64,000 nucleotides of DNA from Nocardia uniformis NBRC 13702 (GTDB taxonomy: Bacteria > Actinomycetota > Actinomycetes > Mycobacteriales > Mycobacteriaceae): NCBI RefSeq assembly GCF_001613345.1, contig NZ_BDCE01000042.1, positions 40,967 to 104,966 of the forward strand. The letters are read 5' to 3'. A program made the translations under genes and the position numbers. Below the pieces are notes generated by a model. That model made no database searches. It was not told the DNA's origin and saw only the letters and a program-made list of their open reading frames with translations. Shown here one piece after another: positions 50,084-59,709 of the stretch. Each line of letters starts with the position of its first letter. The first letter of the stretch is position 1.

Positions 50084-51709
50084 GTGCGGACCTGGGATTC
50101 TTCGGCCGATGTCGTGGTTGTCGGGTACGGCGGCGCGGGGGTGACGGCGGCATTGGCCGCGCGGGAAGCCGGAGCGGAGGTGCTCGCGATCGACCGCTTC
50201 GGCGGAGGCGGCGCGACGGCACTGTCCGGTGGGATCGTGTACGCCGGTGGCGGTACCTGGGTGCAGCGGGCCGCCGGGGTCGAAGACGATGTCGATGGCA
50301 TGCAGGCGTACCTGCGCGCGGAGGTCGGCGACGCCGTGAGCGAACAGACCCTGCGGCGGTTCTGCGAGGAATCGGCCACCATGATCGATTGGCTCACCTC
50401 GCACGGGGTTCCCTTCGAGGCGTCGCTGTGCCCGTACAAGACGTCGTATCCGACCGACGACCACTACCTGTACTACTCCGGCAGCGAGAACTCCGGCCGC
50501 TTCCGCGATCTGACCACACCGCGTCAGCGCGGACATCGCGCGCACGGGCCGGGCGTCTCGGGCAAGAAGATATTCGAGCCGCTGGCCGCTTCCGCCGCCG
50601 CGCACGGCGTGCGCGTCCAAACCGGCACCAGGGCAACGCGGCTCATTGTCGAAGCGGGCCGGGTGGTCGGTGTCGAAGCCACGACCCTCGCACAGGCGCC
50701 CGCGGCGGTGCGGCGACGATTCGCCGCGCTGGCGCGGATTTCGGCGAAACCCGGTGTGTACCACCCCGGGTTGCGCCGTGCGGTGCAGTTCGCCCTGGAC
50801 CGCATCGAACGACGGCACGGCGTCGCGGTCCGCCTGCGGGCGCGCTCGGGTGTTATCTTGACCACCGGCGGATTCATCGCCAATGGCGAGATGGTCCGGC
50901 AGCACGCACCGAACTATCCGTGGGCCGAAGGCCTTCCGCTCGGTACCGCCGGGTGCGACGGCAGTGGTATCGCCATGGGTGAGGCGGTCGGCGGGGCCAC
51001 CGGCAAGATGGATGCCATCTCCACCTGGCGGTTCATCGCACCACCCAGTGCCTTCTTCGGCTCGATCGCCGTAGATGCCAACGGGCAGCGCATGATCGAC
51101 GAATCCCGCTACGGCGCGGCGCTGGGCGCGGCCATCGCCACCAGTCCGGGCAACCGCGCCTGGCTCCTGCTCGACGCGAATCTGGCCGCCGAATCCCGGA
51201 CCCAGATCCGTCCGCAGTCGGTGTGGTTCCAGCGAATGCAGACCGAACGCCTGCTGCGGGTGGGTCGGATTACCGGCGACTCGATCGAAGAGGTCGCCGC
51301 CCGAGCCGGAATCGACCCGGCCGGGCTCCGCGAGACCGTCGACGCGCACAATCGCGCGATCGAGGAGGACCGACCCGACCCGATGGGCAAACCGGCCGAT
51401 ATCCGTCGCCCCATTCGCACGGGTCCGTTCGCGCTACTCGATATCTCCTTCAAGGCTCGACTGACCTACCCGACCCCGATGCTCACCCTCGGCGGCCTGC
51501 TCGTGGACGAGCAGACCGGCGCGGTCCGCACCGGGGTCGGCCACGATATTCCGGGCCTCTACGCGGCCGGTCGCGCGGCCGTCGGCATCTGTTCCAACTC
51601 CTACGTCAGCGGCCTGTCACTGGCAGACTGCGTCTTCTCCGGACGCCGGGCGGGTAACCACAGCGCCCAACTGAGCATTCGATCCGAACCGTCAGCGAAC
51701 ACCGGTTAG
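50084..51709 (+). CDS. FAD-dependent dehydrogenase (fumarate reductase/ketosteroid dehydrogenase-like)
   Basis: A flavoprotein of about 541 residues. The FAD-binding fingerprint VVVGYGGAGVTAALAAREAGAEVLAID is at the N-terminus; GGGGATALSGGIVYAGGG follows, and the C-terminal flavin motif is GLYAAGRAAVGICSNSYVSGLSLADCVFSGRRAG. This is the flavoprotein family of fumarate reductase and 3-ketosteroid Δ1-dehydrogenase. GTG codons at 50039, 50072 and 50084 could start it; I choose the last because earlier ones lie in or directly against a palindrome. The 3' end overlaps the opposing thioesterase pseudogene by four bases. Confidence 0.87.
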   Translation: MRTWDSSADVVVVGYGGAGVTAALAAREAGAEVLAIDRFGGGGATALSGGIVYAGGGTWVQRAAGVEDDVDGMQAYLRAEVGDAVSEQTLRRFCEESATMIDWLTSHGVPFEASLCPYKTSYPTDDHYLYYSGSENSGRFRDLTTPRQRGHRAHGPGVSGKKIFEPLAASAAAHGVRVQTGTRATRLIVEAGRVVGVEATTLAQAPAAVRRRFAALARISAKPGVYHPGLRRAVQFALDRIERRHGVAVRLRARSGVILTTGGFIANGEMVRQHAPNYPWAEGLPLGTAGCDGSGIAMGEAVGGATGKMDAISTWRFIAPPSAFFGSIAVDANGQRMIDESRYGAALGAAIATSPGNRAWLLLDANLAAESRTQIRPQSVWFQRMQTERLLRVGRITGDSIEEVAARAGIDPAGLRETVDAHNRAIEEDRPDPMGKPADIRRPIRTGPFALLDISFKARLTYPTPMLTLGGLLVDEQTGAVRTGVGHDIPGLYAAGRAAVGICSNSYVSGLSLADCVFSGRRAGNHSAQLSIRSEPSANTG

Positions 51710-52516
51710 TCCTTGAAGTACACCAGTTGATGACCGGTGGCGAGCAGCGCGCCGTCCTCGGCCCACAGCTGCGCGGTCTGATCGAAGTAGCCGGAGCCGA
51801 AATGCTGGGACCGGGCCGTGGCCAGCACCGGGGCGTCATTCCGGGCATCGAGGGCGGCCCGGTCGGCGTGAAAGTAGACGCTCAGCGAGACCGTCCCCGC
51901 TGGGACGAGGCGGCCCAGGCGCATCATCACCCTCGGGACGAATACATCGCTGAGCGCGGTGAGTGAGAGGTGATCGAGCGGACGGTGCGGTAGGTCGCGC
52001 ACCCAGAGGGTGCTGGTCGAATCCGTCGCCGGCGTCTCCAGGTCACCGAGTCCGCCTGTGACAAAACGCATTTCGTAGTTGTGCATCCAGCGGATGAAAT
52101 CGGGGACGGCCTGCGGATCGATATCCGTCGCGGGCGGAACACGGGTGGCTCGATCTCGGTGGCGGCCCAGGTTTCCCGGCGGGTGCCGAATACCGCTGTG
52201 GCCGTGGTGACTACGACATCGCCCTGACTCATGGTCAGCACCCAGTGCTGAGTGGTGCGGGCGGTGCGAACAGGGCGGGCGGAAATCGAGAACGCGCCAT
52301 CGGCGATCGGAGCCGCGTAATTGACAGTGAGCGAGAGCGGATCCCCGAGCCGCAGCGGATGTTGGAGTACGACTGGAGCAGCGTGGCCGCGGTGACGCCA
52401 CCGAACGGACCCACCATATTGCCGTACCGCTCACTCGTCCGGCCGGTGCACGTTCCATCCGGTGCCGCGCTGAGCTGGACGGCGGCATCGAAGGGGTGCG
52501 ACGCAATGACGGTCAC
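51706..52516 (-). pseudogene. Acyl-CoA thioesterase-like gene with two single-base deletions
   Basis: Three frames together give one hot-dog-type thioesterase of about 270 residues: FDAAVQLSAAPDGTCTG and NMVGPFGGVTAATLLQS in the first; then VLQHPLRLGDPLSLTVNYAAP to FGTRRETWAATEIEPPV in the second; then PPATDIDPQAVPDFIRWM to QLWAEDGALLATGHQLVYFKD in the third. The shifts are near 52366 and 52144, each explained by loss of one base. It converges on the FAD dehydrogenase. The product cannot be made unless these are sequence errors. Confidence 0.85.
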
Positions 52517-52591
52517 GGTGAATTCCTCAACGTATGGATGGATCGGATCGGTCCGGCACCGGGTATGGCACCCGGTGCGGGACTCTAGTCG

Positions 52592-52738
52592 ATGGGCGGC
52601 ACGGCGGATCGCGTGCGACTGGCCGGTGAGGCGATCAGCGCGTTACCGCCGACTGCGGCGGAGCTGGGCCTGTCGGAGCTATGGTCGGATATCCGTTCCC
52701 AACTGCTCTATAACTGCGCCCCGCAGGCCCGCCGATGA
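52592..52738 (+). CDS. Short open frame, possible gene remnant (48 aa)
   Basis: MGGTADRVRLAGEAISALPPT leads to a helical stretch ending RSQLLYNCAPQARR and a TGA. It lies in the 345-base space between the thioesterase pseudogene and the symporter gene. No clear ribosome-binding site is present and I do not recognise it. It may be the N-terminal stub of a lost gene. Confidence 0.25.
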   Translation: MGGTADRVRLAGEAISALPPTAAELGLSELWSDIRSQLLYNCAPQARR

Positions 52739-52861
52739 GGTGCGAGCGCAGCCCTCCAACGCACCGGGCAGCCCGAGTCCGGCGGTCAGCACCGCCGCCT
52801 GCGCGTGCCCGCCATTCGCCACAGGAAACGGAGGTCTGGCACACCTGCGGCAATCAGCGCG

Positions 52862-53761
52862 TCACGATTCGACCGGCGCCAGGTCGGGGGCGCTATCGGC
52901 GGGAATCGACCGACGGGAGATCAGCCAGCCGACCAGCGCCGCCATCGGGGACATCGTGACGGCGTAGACCGCGGCCGGTACCGCCATCTCGGTGCTGCCG
53001 AGAACACTGATGGCAATGGTGATGGCGATGGCGCTGTTGTGGATTCCGACCTCCATCGAGCAGGCGATGGCCTGGCGCGGGGCGATGCCGAGGCGGCGCG
53101 GAATCCAGTAGCCGGCGGTCAGGCTGACCAGGCAGAACAGGGCGGTGATCGCACCCACGTCGATAACGTAGTCGGACACATTGGATCGTTCGGCGGCGAC
53201 GCCCACCACCACGACGAATACCAGGATGGCCGCCGAGGCGATCCGCACCGGCCGATCCATCCGTTCGGCGAATGACGTCGCTATCCGCCGCAGCACCATC
53301 CCGACGATCACCGGCACCAGCACCAGCAGGAAGACCTGCAGCACCTTTCCGAACTGCAACCCGACCGCGCCCGTGTCGTCGACCGGCTCGAAATAGCCGA
53401 GGGCGAAATTCACCATCAGCGGCAGGGTCACCACCGAAAGCATTGAATTGACCGCTGTCAGGGACACATTCAGCGCGACATCGCCACGGAACAGGTGGCT
53501 GAACAGATTCGCCGTCGCCCCGCCGGGCGAGGCCGCCAGCAGCATCATTCCCACCGCCAGGATCGGCGGCAGCTCGAACAGCAGGACCAAACCGAAGGCC
53601 ACCAGCGGTAACACCACGATCTGACATGCCAGCGCGATCGCCACCACCTTCGGATTGCGCGCCACCCGGGCGAAATCGTCCACTGTCAGCGATAGCCCCA
53701 ATCCGAACATGATCACGGCCAAGGCCAGCGGCAGTGTCACCGACACAACTGCGGAGTTCAC
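52862..53761 (-). CDS. Bile acid:sodium symporter (BASS)-family transporter
   Basis: A 299-residue membrane protein with nine or ten helices. The opening VNSAVVSVTLPLALAVIMFGLGLSLTVDDF, the ASPGGATANLFSHL motif and the MEVGIHNSAIAITIA motif are the sodium-binding signatures of the BASS family. Members import bile acids, pyruvate, pantothenate and other organic acids with sodium. The GTG at 53761 gives the family's normal N-terminus. Substrate unknown; the neighbouring FAD dehydrogenase would fit a steroid-like or organic acid. Confidence 0.88.
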   Translation of the reverse strand: MNSAVVSVTLPLALAVIMFGLGLSLTVDDFARVARNPKVVAIALACQIVVLPLVAFGLVLLFELPPILAVGMMLLAASPGGATANLFSHLFRGDVALNVSLTAVNSMLSVVTLPLMVNFALGYFEPVDDTGAVGLQFGKVLQVFLLVLVPVIVGMVLRRIATSFAERMDRPVRIASAAILVFVVVVGVAAERSNVSDYVIDVGAITALFCLVSLTAGYWIPRRLGIAPRQAIACSMEVGIHNSAIAITIAISVLGSTEMAVPAAVYAVTMSPMAALVGWLISRRSIPADSAPDLAPVES

Positions 53762-53907
53762 GATAATCCCCGATCTTCCTACGCACCGATCACCCACGGT
53801 AGCGGCAGCGGTCGCGGGCACGCCGCTCACCGCGGCTCGCACCGTTGAATCGCTATGTCCCCGTCAAGAAGTCGATATTCGGCGGGGTCGTCGCCGGTGC
53901 GGCGCGC

Positions 53908-54981
53908 TCACAAGCCGAGCCCGGCGGCCAGGGTGGGCCAGGAGTCGCGCAGGTCTCGCTGCCAGTAGCCCCAGGAATGGGTGCCGGTGGGCCGTACCTC
54001 GAATACCGCGGGAATGTTCAACTCCCGGAACCGATCCTGGAGCTGGCGCGTGCAGGAGGCCGTGATGGCGTCGAGCATGCCGCCGATGACGAGCTGGTCG
54101 ATCAGCGTCTTGGCATTACCGTCGATCCCCGGCCCGTCGAGGGTATCCAGCGCCCCCGGCAGGCCGGTGCCGGAGGCGACGTAGATGGCGGTGCCGCGCA
54201 GATCCGCCGCGTGCAGGTAGGGATCGTTGGCGGCCCAGGCGGGGTCGGTCGACGGACCCCACATATTGAGCGGATCGCCCTGTCGGGTCGCCACGACGGT
54301 ATTCACCATGGCCTGCCCCGTCGGATCACTGGTGCGCACACAACCGCTGTAGGAGCCGATGGCCCGGTAGAGGCCCGGCGCCGCGAGCGCGAGCCGGAAG
54401 ACCGCCGAGCCGGCCATGGACGGTCCGGCAATGGCATTGATACCGGTGCCGCCGAATGCGGAATCGATGATCGGGGGCAGTTCCCGGGTGAGGAAGGTGG
54501 CCCACGACTGCCTGCCCAGCACCGGATCATCGGCGCGCCAATCCGCGAAGAAGCTGGCCGCACCGCCGAATGGAACCACCACATTCACCTGTTTGTCGGC
54601 GAGGAAGCGCTCGGCATCGGTTCGGGTGAGCCAGTTGTGCCTGTCGCTCCAGATACCGGTCTCGGTACCGCCGTCCACCCCGTTGAGCAGATACAGGGTC
54701 GGGGCGGGACGGGAACTATCCGGTGCGGGAAGCACCGCTACCGGGAATGACCGCCCCATCGCCTCGGAGTGCACTGTCAGATCGACGATCCGGCCCGGCC
54801 CCTGTGCCGCGGCCAGGAGTCGAGCGCCATTGGCCGCCGGCTGGGCCGATCGCATCGCGTGTACCGGCCTCGGTACGTCGGCGGCGATCACCGGATCGGC
54901 GATCACCGGTCCGCTCACACCCACCAGAGCAATGGCGACGAACAGTACGGCGATCCGAACGGTACGGCGAACATGTTGCAC
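53908..54981 (-). CDS. Antigen 85-like mycolyltransferase/esterase
   Basis: A 357-residue exported protein starting at a GTG, with a signal peptide (about 1-32). The alpha/beta-hydrolase domain has the antigen-85 pattern: LYLLNGVDGGTETGIWSDRHNW, nucleophile elbow GPSMAGSAVFRLA, and THSWGYWQRDL, where the catalytic histidine precedes S-W. Ag85 proteins move mycolic acids onto arabinogalactan or trehalose at the cell envelope. Here GLSMA is changed to GPSMA, so activity or substrate may differ. It supports a mycolic-acid-containing host. Confidence 0.88.
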   Translation of the reverse strand: MQHVRRTVRIAVLFVAIALVGVSGPVIADPVIAADVPRPVHAMRSAQPAANGARLLAAAQGPGRIVDLTVHSEAMGRSFPVAVLPAPDSSRPAPTLYLLNGVDGGTETGIWSDRHNWLTRTDAERFLADKQVNVVVPFGGAASFFADWRADDPVLGRQSWATFLTRELPPIIDSAFGGTGINAIAGPSMAGSAVFRLALAAPGLYRAIGSYSGCVRTSDPTGQAMVNTVVATRQGDPLNMWGPSTDPAWAANDPYLHAADLRGTAIYVASGTGLPGALDTLDGPGIDGNAKTLIDQLVIGGMLDAITASCTRQLQDRFRELNIPAVFEVRPTGTHSWGYWQRDLRDSWPTLAAGLGL

Positions 54982-55192
54982 GACCGCACAATACCCGCGG
55001 GGATGAATGTTGGTGGCACTGTCAACCCACCGGATACCGCCGTATTCGGTAGCGGGAATAGGTCTTTCACAATAATCGCGAGCAGGTCTCGGTGAATTTC
55101 CACATATCGCGGCGAATTCCGCGTAATCGGTTCTTATCGCACCAATCATGAAGCTGTCCGGACACGACGCCGGGGCGATCTGGAGGACATCC

Positions 55193-56203
55193 ATGACCAG
55201 AACCGTTGGCAGCGCGGCCGATCGGGCCCATGACCTCACCGGGCACCATTACCGCTGTGCGAAGCCATTCACCGTAGACCGCACCCGGATTCGTGAGTAC
55301 GCTCGCGCGGTCCGGGCCTATCACCCGGTCCACTGGCCCGAATCCGCGGCGGCGGTATTCGGATTCGACGCCGTCGTGGCGCCGCCGACCTTCGCATCGC
55401 TGATCTGGCAGCAGGCGCGGCGGGAACTGCTGCGGAACCTGGTCACCGGCTACCGGCCGGAGCGGATTCTGCATATCGATCAGGTGCTGGAGATCGGTCG
55501 GCCGCTACTCGCCGGGGATGTCCTCACCTGCGATATCTTTTTCGAATCGTTCCGCAGCTATCGCACCTACGATGTCTTGACGGTTACCGGGCTACTTGTC
55601 GACCAGGCCGGTTTGCCGGTGCAGTCCGGCTCCAGCGCCCTACTGGTGCGCACCGACGAACCGCAGGGCGACGTGAGCCGGGTGCGCGCCCCACGCCGAG
55701 GCTGCCTGCTGGCGACCGACGATGGTGTCGCACCGGTCCCCCACCTACGGCTGACACCACCCGCGTTCGACTTCGAACGACTGACCACCGGTACCCAACT
55801 GCCCACGGCCACTACCCGTCTCGCACCGCGTGACCTGGGAATCTATGCACGCGTAATGGGCGACACCGATCCGATCGGGCCGGACACCGGCCCCTCGGCG
55901 CCCGGCACGCCCGCCGTGGTGGCGCCCAGCACGCTGATTCTGGCGTTGGCCGCCGGGTACGCCTCGTCGTGTGCGGCCGATCCGACCGCGCTCACCACGT
56001 TCCGAGCGGAGTTCGCGAACCATATCCACTATCTGCCGGTACCGCCGGACCACACGGCCGAAATCGAATTCAGCGGCCGGGTGGTCGCCATAGATGGCCG
56101 CCGTCGAACTGCGACGGTAGCCATCGACGCGTATTCGCAGGGCCGCAAGCTCTTCGGCTACGCGACCGCGGATCTGCGATTCCCGCGAGCCAACCTGGGT
56201 TGA
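55193..56203 (+). CDS. MaoC-like (double hot-dog) dehydratase-family protein
   Basis: A 336-residue protein with two hot-dog modules: the first (about 15-150) includes YARAVRAYHPVHWPESAAA and RILHIDQVLEIGRPLLAGDVLTC, the second (about 195-330) resembles a MaoC half, with the FANHIHYLPVPPDH block. The active-site D/H pair of hydratase 2 is not evident in the usual place, so catalytic activity is uncertain. The ATG at 55193 has GGAGGA eight bases upstream. Probably works on acyl-CoA or acyl-ACP. Confidence 0.75.
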   Translation: MTRTVGSAADRAHDLTGHHYRCAKPFTVDRTRIREYARAVRAYHPVHWPESAAAVFGFDAVVAPPTFASLIWQQARRELLRNLVTGYRPERILHIDQVLEIGRPLLAGDVLTCDIFFESFRSYRTYDVLTVTGLLVDQAGLPVQSGSSALLVRTDEPQGDVSRVRAPRRGCLLATDDGVAPVPHLRLTPPAFDFERLTTGTQLPTATTRLAPRDLGIYARVMGDTDPIGPDTGPSAPGTPAVVAPSTLILALAAGYASSCAADPTALTTFRAEFANHIHYLPVPPDHTAEIEFSGRVVAIDGRRRTATVAIDAYSQGRKLFGYATADLRFPRANLG

Positions 56204-56270
56204 TTCCCGATGACGAAAACCGATCGGGTGGACGGGATGTACCCCGCCCACCCAATCGATTCGAAATGAG

Positions 56271-57467
56271 CTATAGCTTTCCGCCGCCGCCGATCAACCA
56301 TGGGTTGAAGGTGCACTCCAGCTGGTGATTCGCGGCCGGATCGAGGGCGCGCAATGCGATGGACAGGGCGCGCGGGGAGTACATGATCGTCAGGTGATCG
56401 GAGAGGTCCTGTTCGCAACCGTCCTGCAGCACGACATTGCGCACGGTCGAACCCGGTCCCGGTGTGAGGAAGGTGAGCTCGTGCGGGGTGGTGATCTCGT
56501 CATAGCGAGTGCCGACGACCGTGTAGTCGACGCCGGGCACCGTATCGCCGTTCTCGTTCAACTTATTGATGAAGTCGGAGCCGACCGTTTGCTGAATTCC
56601 GGCGTGCCCCACGAAGATTTCGATGAAGCCTAGAATATCGATACCGAAGTTATTGATGGCCCGGCCGAGTGCGCCGATGCCGACCAGGGTCGTCCCGTGA
56701 TGAGTCGCCCCATAGGTGATCAGCTTGTTCACCTTCGCCGCGCCACCCTCGTACTTGGTGTACCAGTTGGCCATCGACCCGCCCTGTGAATGGGCGATGA
56801 TATCGACCTCGGACGCACCGGTCGCGGCCAGCACCCGATCCACGAATTGCGCTGTCTGCTTCGCCGAATCCTGGATGTAACCGGTCCCCATCACACCCGG
56901 CAGCACCGAACCGAGACCACCGCCCTCGATCACGTTGGAACGGCCATAATTCATGGTGAAGGTGCAGTAGCCGGCGTCCTTGATGGGCTGCCCCATGTAC
57001 GCGAACCCGTTGTAGGCGTTCATCCAGGTGCCGTGCAGCAGCACTACCGGGCGCGGATGTTCGGGCGTCGGCTCGCAGTTCCAGTCGTTCGATCCCGGTG
57101 GAGCGGCATCACCGTTGGCCAGCCCGTAGCCGAACGCGGCCAGCCACGAGGTCATGGACGGTCCGTGCCCCACGGTGTCGGAGGCGTAGCCACCCGATAG
57201 GCCGGAGCTGGAACCGGAGCCGCCGAGACAATCGCCCGAGCCGTTACCCGAGCCGGTACCGCTGCCGGAGTTGCAGGATGACCCCGAGCCGGCGCTACCG
57301 GAATCAGCGACTGTGCGGCCCGCGGCAATGTAGTCCGCTAATTGCTGTTCGGTCGGCGGTGATTCGGGCGCCCCCCGCGCACCGACACCGATAAGACTGA
57401 TCGACAATAGCGATACCCCGGTTATGACTGCCGCCCTGATCGTCCCCCCGCGCGTACGTCGTTTCAT
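56271..57467 (-). CDS. Secreted triacylglycerol lipase-like protein with Gly/Ser linker
   Basis: A 398-residue exported protein: signal peptide (1-33), then a Gly/Ser/Asn-rich linker with four cysteines (about 55-95), then a lipase domain with VVLLHGTWMNAYNGFAYMGQPIKDAGYC, nucleophile elbow IAHSQGGSM and the late motif SDHLTIMYS with the catalytic histidine. It resembles class I/II secreted lipases of Nocardia and Streptomyces. The repetitive linker is unusual and may tether the enzyme to the surface. Confidence 0.88.
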   Translation of the reverse strand: MKRRTRGGTIRAAVITGVSLLSISLIGVGARGAPESPPTEQQLADYIAAGRTVADSGSAGSGSSCNSGSGTGSGNGSGDCLGGSGSSSGLSGGYASDTVGHGPSMTSWLAAFGYGLANGDAAPPGSNDWNCEPTPEHPRPVVLLHGTWMNAYNGFAYMGQPIKDAGYCTFTMNYGRSNVIEGGGLGSVLPGVMGTGYIQDSAKQTAQFVDRVLAATGASEVDIIAHSQGGSMANWYTKYEGGAAKVNKLITYGATHHGTTLVGIGALGRAINNFGIDILGFIEIFVGHAGIQQTVGSDFINKLNENGDTVPGVDYTVVGTRYDEITTPHELTFLTPGPGSTVRNVVLQDGCEQDLSDHLTIMYSPRALSIALRALDPAANHQLECTFNPWLIGGGGKL

Positions 57468-57648
57468 TCCATGCCTTTCGATAACCCGACTCGTTCACGT
57501 CCGCGTGCCCGAGAAGCTCCGGGCTCGAAACTGCGATCACGCTATGTCGGACAAACAATTCGGGGCGGAATTCCGCGAAGTCTCTGAAACACTTCACGAC
57601 TGCTTCGCCGATCCCGTGGGGAGAAGACACAACGGTTGGAATAGGGCT

Positions 57649-59709
57649 TCAAGCGCCCTGTCCGAGTAGGCGTTTCAGGATCTTCCCGGTCTCGCCGCGC
57701 GGCAGATCACTGAGGAATGCCACATCCCTGGGGACCGACACCCGACCCAGGCGGTCGCGGATGTAATCGCGCACCATGTCCGAATCCAGCCCCACCCCAT
57801 CGCGTTTCACTACGAATGCGGCCAAACGCTGACCGAACTCCCGATCCGGAACCCCGACCACCGCCACATCGCTGACCTGTGGCAGTTGCGCCAGCGCCTC
57901 CTCCACCGGGCGCGGGAACACGTTCTCGCCGCCGGAGATGATCATCTCGTCGTCCCGGCCCGCGATGAAGAGCCGACCCGCGGCATCCACATACCCGAGG
58001 TCGCCGGTATCGAGCATGCCGTCGGCCTCATCGGGTGGCGCGGAATTGACGTAGCCGTCGAAGAGCATGTGGTTGCCGACGAAGATGCGCCCCGGGGCGC
58101 CGACCGGCACCGGGCGCCGATCGCTGCCCAGTACAGCGACTTTCGTCCCGAGCGGTGGACAACCCGCGGTCATCGGCGAGATGCGCAGATCCTCCGGAGT
58201 GGCGATGGTCGCCCACGACACCTCGGTGGAGCCGTACACGTTGTAGAGGATGTCGCCGAAGCTGTCCAGGAACCGCAGAACCGTCGCGGCCGCCAGTGGC
58301 GCACCGCAACTCGCCACCACCCGCAGGCTCGAAACGTTGTATCTGGCCCGGACCGAGATGGGCAGATCGAGTATGCGCTGCACCATGGTGGGCACTACCA
58401 AAAGTGCGCTGACCTGGTGCTCGACAATCAGGCGCAGGGTGTCCTCGGCGTCGAACTGCTCCACGAGCACCGTGGTCGCGCGCAGCGCCGTCCCGATCTG
58501 CAGCCCCGCCAACCCCCAGGTGTGGAACAGCGGTGCCGGGATGAGCATGACCTCGTTCATTCGCAGGGGAATTCGGGACAGCAGTGCGGCTATGGTGCCG
58601 AATCCCCTGGGATGCGGGCGGCGCGCGCCCTTCGGTGTACCGCTGGTCCCGGATGTCAGCACCACCAGGCGGCCCGGCTGGGCGGGCTTGCGGAACTCCC
58701 TGTGCCCCAGTGCGATCAGGTCGCCGATGGTCCGATGGTGGGAGGCACCGTCGCCGTCATCGGTGAGTATCCGGGGGATGCCGTCGTGCAGGTACTTGAC
58801 GAGTTCTTCGAGCCGACCATCCACGAACAGTGCCGCGAGCCGGTCGCGCTGCACGATCTCCTCGAGACGGCGACCGGACAATCCGGCATTCATCAGCACC
58901 ACATCGAGACCGAGTTTGCCTGCGGCGACCATGGTTTCGACCATCCCGGCGTGGTTGCGCGACAGCAGGCCGATCGCGTCAACGGAACCCAACCCGAGAT
59001 CGGCCATGGCCGCGGCCAGTGCGGTGCTCCGGGCGTCGATCTCGGCGTAGGTCCGGCTCCCCCGCGCGTCGACGATAGCGGCGAGTTCCGGTGAATGCGC
59101 CGCTCCCGCCCCGAATCCGCCCGCCATATTGAATCCCCAGCGCGCCAGTTCGCGTAGCTGTCCGACGAGCAGGTCGGGGCGGCTGGTCACCACTCCGGAG
59201 CCGAGGATCTGCCGGGCCACCCCCACCTGGTGGCGCACGGGCGAGTTCTCCGCGTTGACAAGCACCGAGGTCCGCGCCCCGCGCGCGATATCGACCGCTC
59301 GAGCCAGGCCATCCGTAATCCACCGCACCACCACGGATTTCGGCAGTCCCGCTATCGCCGGATGCAGACGGCCCGCTCTGAAGCAGGTCAAAGCGACCCG
59401 GGTCCGCTCCCCCTCCCCGCTCAGGCGAATCGACGCGAAGCTCTCCCGGCCCGCGCACTGCAATTCCAACCGCTCGAACCAGCGGCCGACCATCAACCGG
59501 ATATCGACCGTCCCGATACCGACCGTGGGATTCCCGACCCGGAATCGCACCACCGAACTCCCGTCGACGGATTCGAGCGGCTCACAACCTCCCACTCCCG
59601 GATAGACCCTCGGATAGGTCTGCGGGTCCAGCAGTAGCGTCCACAGCGCACGTCGGGAGACTGCCACCTCCGCGACCACATCGATGACATCGGTAACCAC
59701 AGTGTTCAA
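57649..59709 (-). CDS. SRPBCC-domain/acyl-CoA synthetase fusion
   Basis: A 686-residue protein. The first 145 residues form an SRPBCC/polyketide-cyclase-like domain (AEVAVSRRALWTLLLDPQTYPRVYPGVGGCEPLE). An ANL acyl-activating enzyme follows: LTSGTSGTPKGARR (P-loop-like A3), YGSTEVSWATIATPE (A5), DTGDLGYVDAAGRLFIAGRDDEMI (A7-A8) and the catalytic lysine in GKILKRLL. The fusion is unusual; the SRPBCC cavity may hold or deliver a hydrophobic acid. The start is TTG at 59709 with GAGAGAAG close ahead, or GTG at 59700. Confidence 0.87.
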   Translation of the reverse strand: MNTVVTDVIDVVAEVAVSRRALWTLLLDPQTYPRVYPGVGGCEPLESVDGSSVVRFRVGNPTVGIGTVDIRLMVGRWFERLELQCAGRESFASIRLSGEGERTRVALTCFRAGRLHPAIAGLPKSVVVRWITDGLARAVDIARGARTSVLVNAENSPVRHQVGVARQILGSGVVTSRPDLLVGQLRELARWGFNMAGGFGAGAAHSPELAAIVDARGSRTYAEIDARSTALAAAMADLGLGSVDAIGLLSRNHAGMVETMVAAGKLGLDVVLMNAGLSGRRLEEIVQRDRLAALFVDGRLEELVKYLHDGIPRILTDDGDGASHHRTIGDLIALGHREFRKPAQPGRLVVLTSGTSGTPKGARRPHPRGFGTIAALLSRIPLRMNEVMLIPAPLFHTWGLAGLQIGTALRATTVLVEQFDAEDTLRLIVEHQVSALLVVPTMVQRILDLPISVRARYNVSSLRVVASCGAPLAAATVLRFLDSFGDILYNVYGSTEVSWATIATPEDLRISPMTAGCPPLGTKVAVLGSDRRPVPVGAPGRIFVGNHMLFDGYVNSAPPDEADGMLDTGDLGYVDAAGRLFIAGRDDEMIISGGENVFPRPVEEALAQLPQVSDVAVVGVPDREFGQRLAAFVVKRDGVGLDSDMVRDYIRDRLGRVSVPRDVAFLSDLPRGETGKILKRLLGQGA

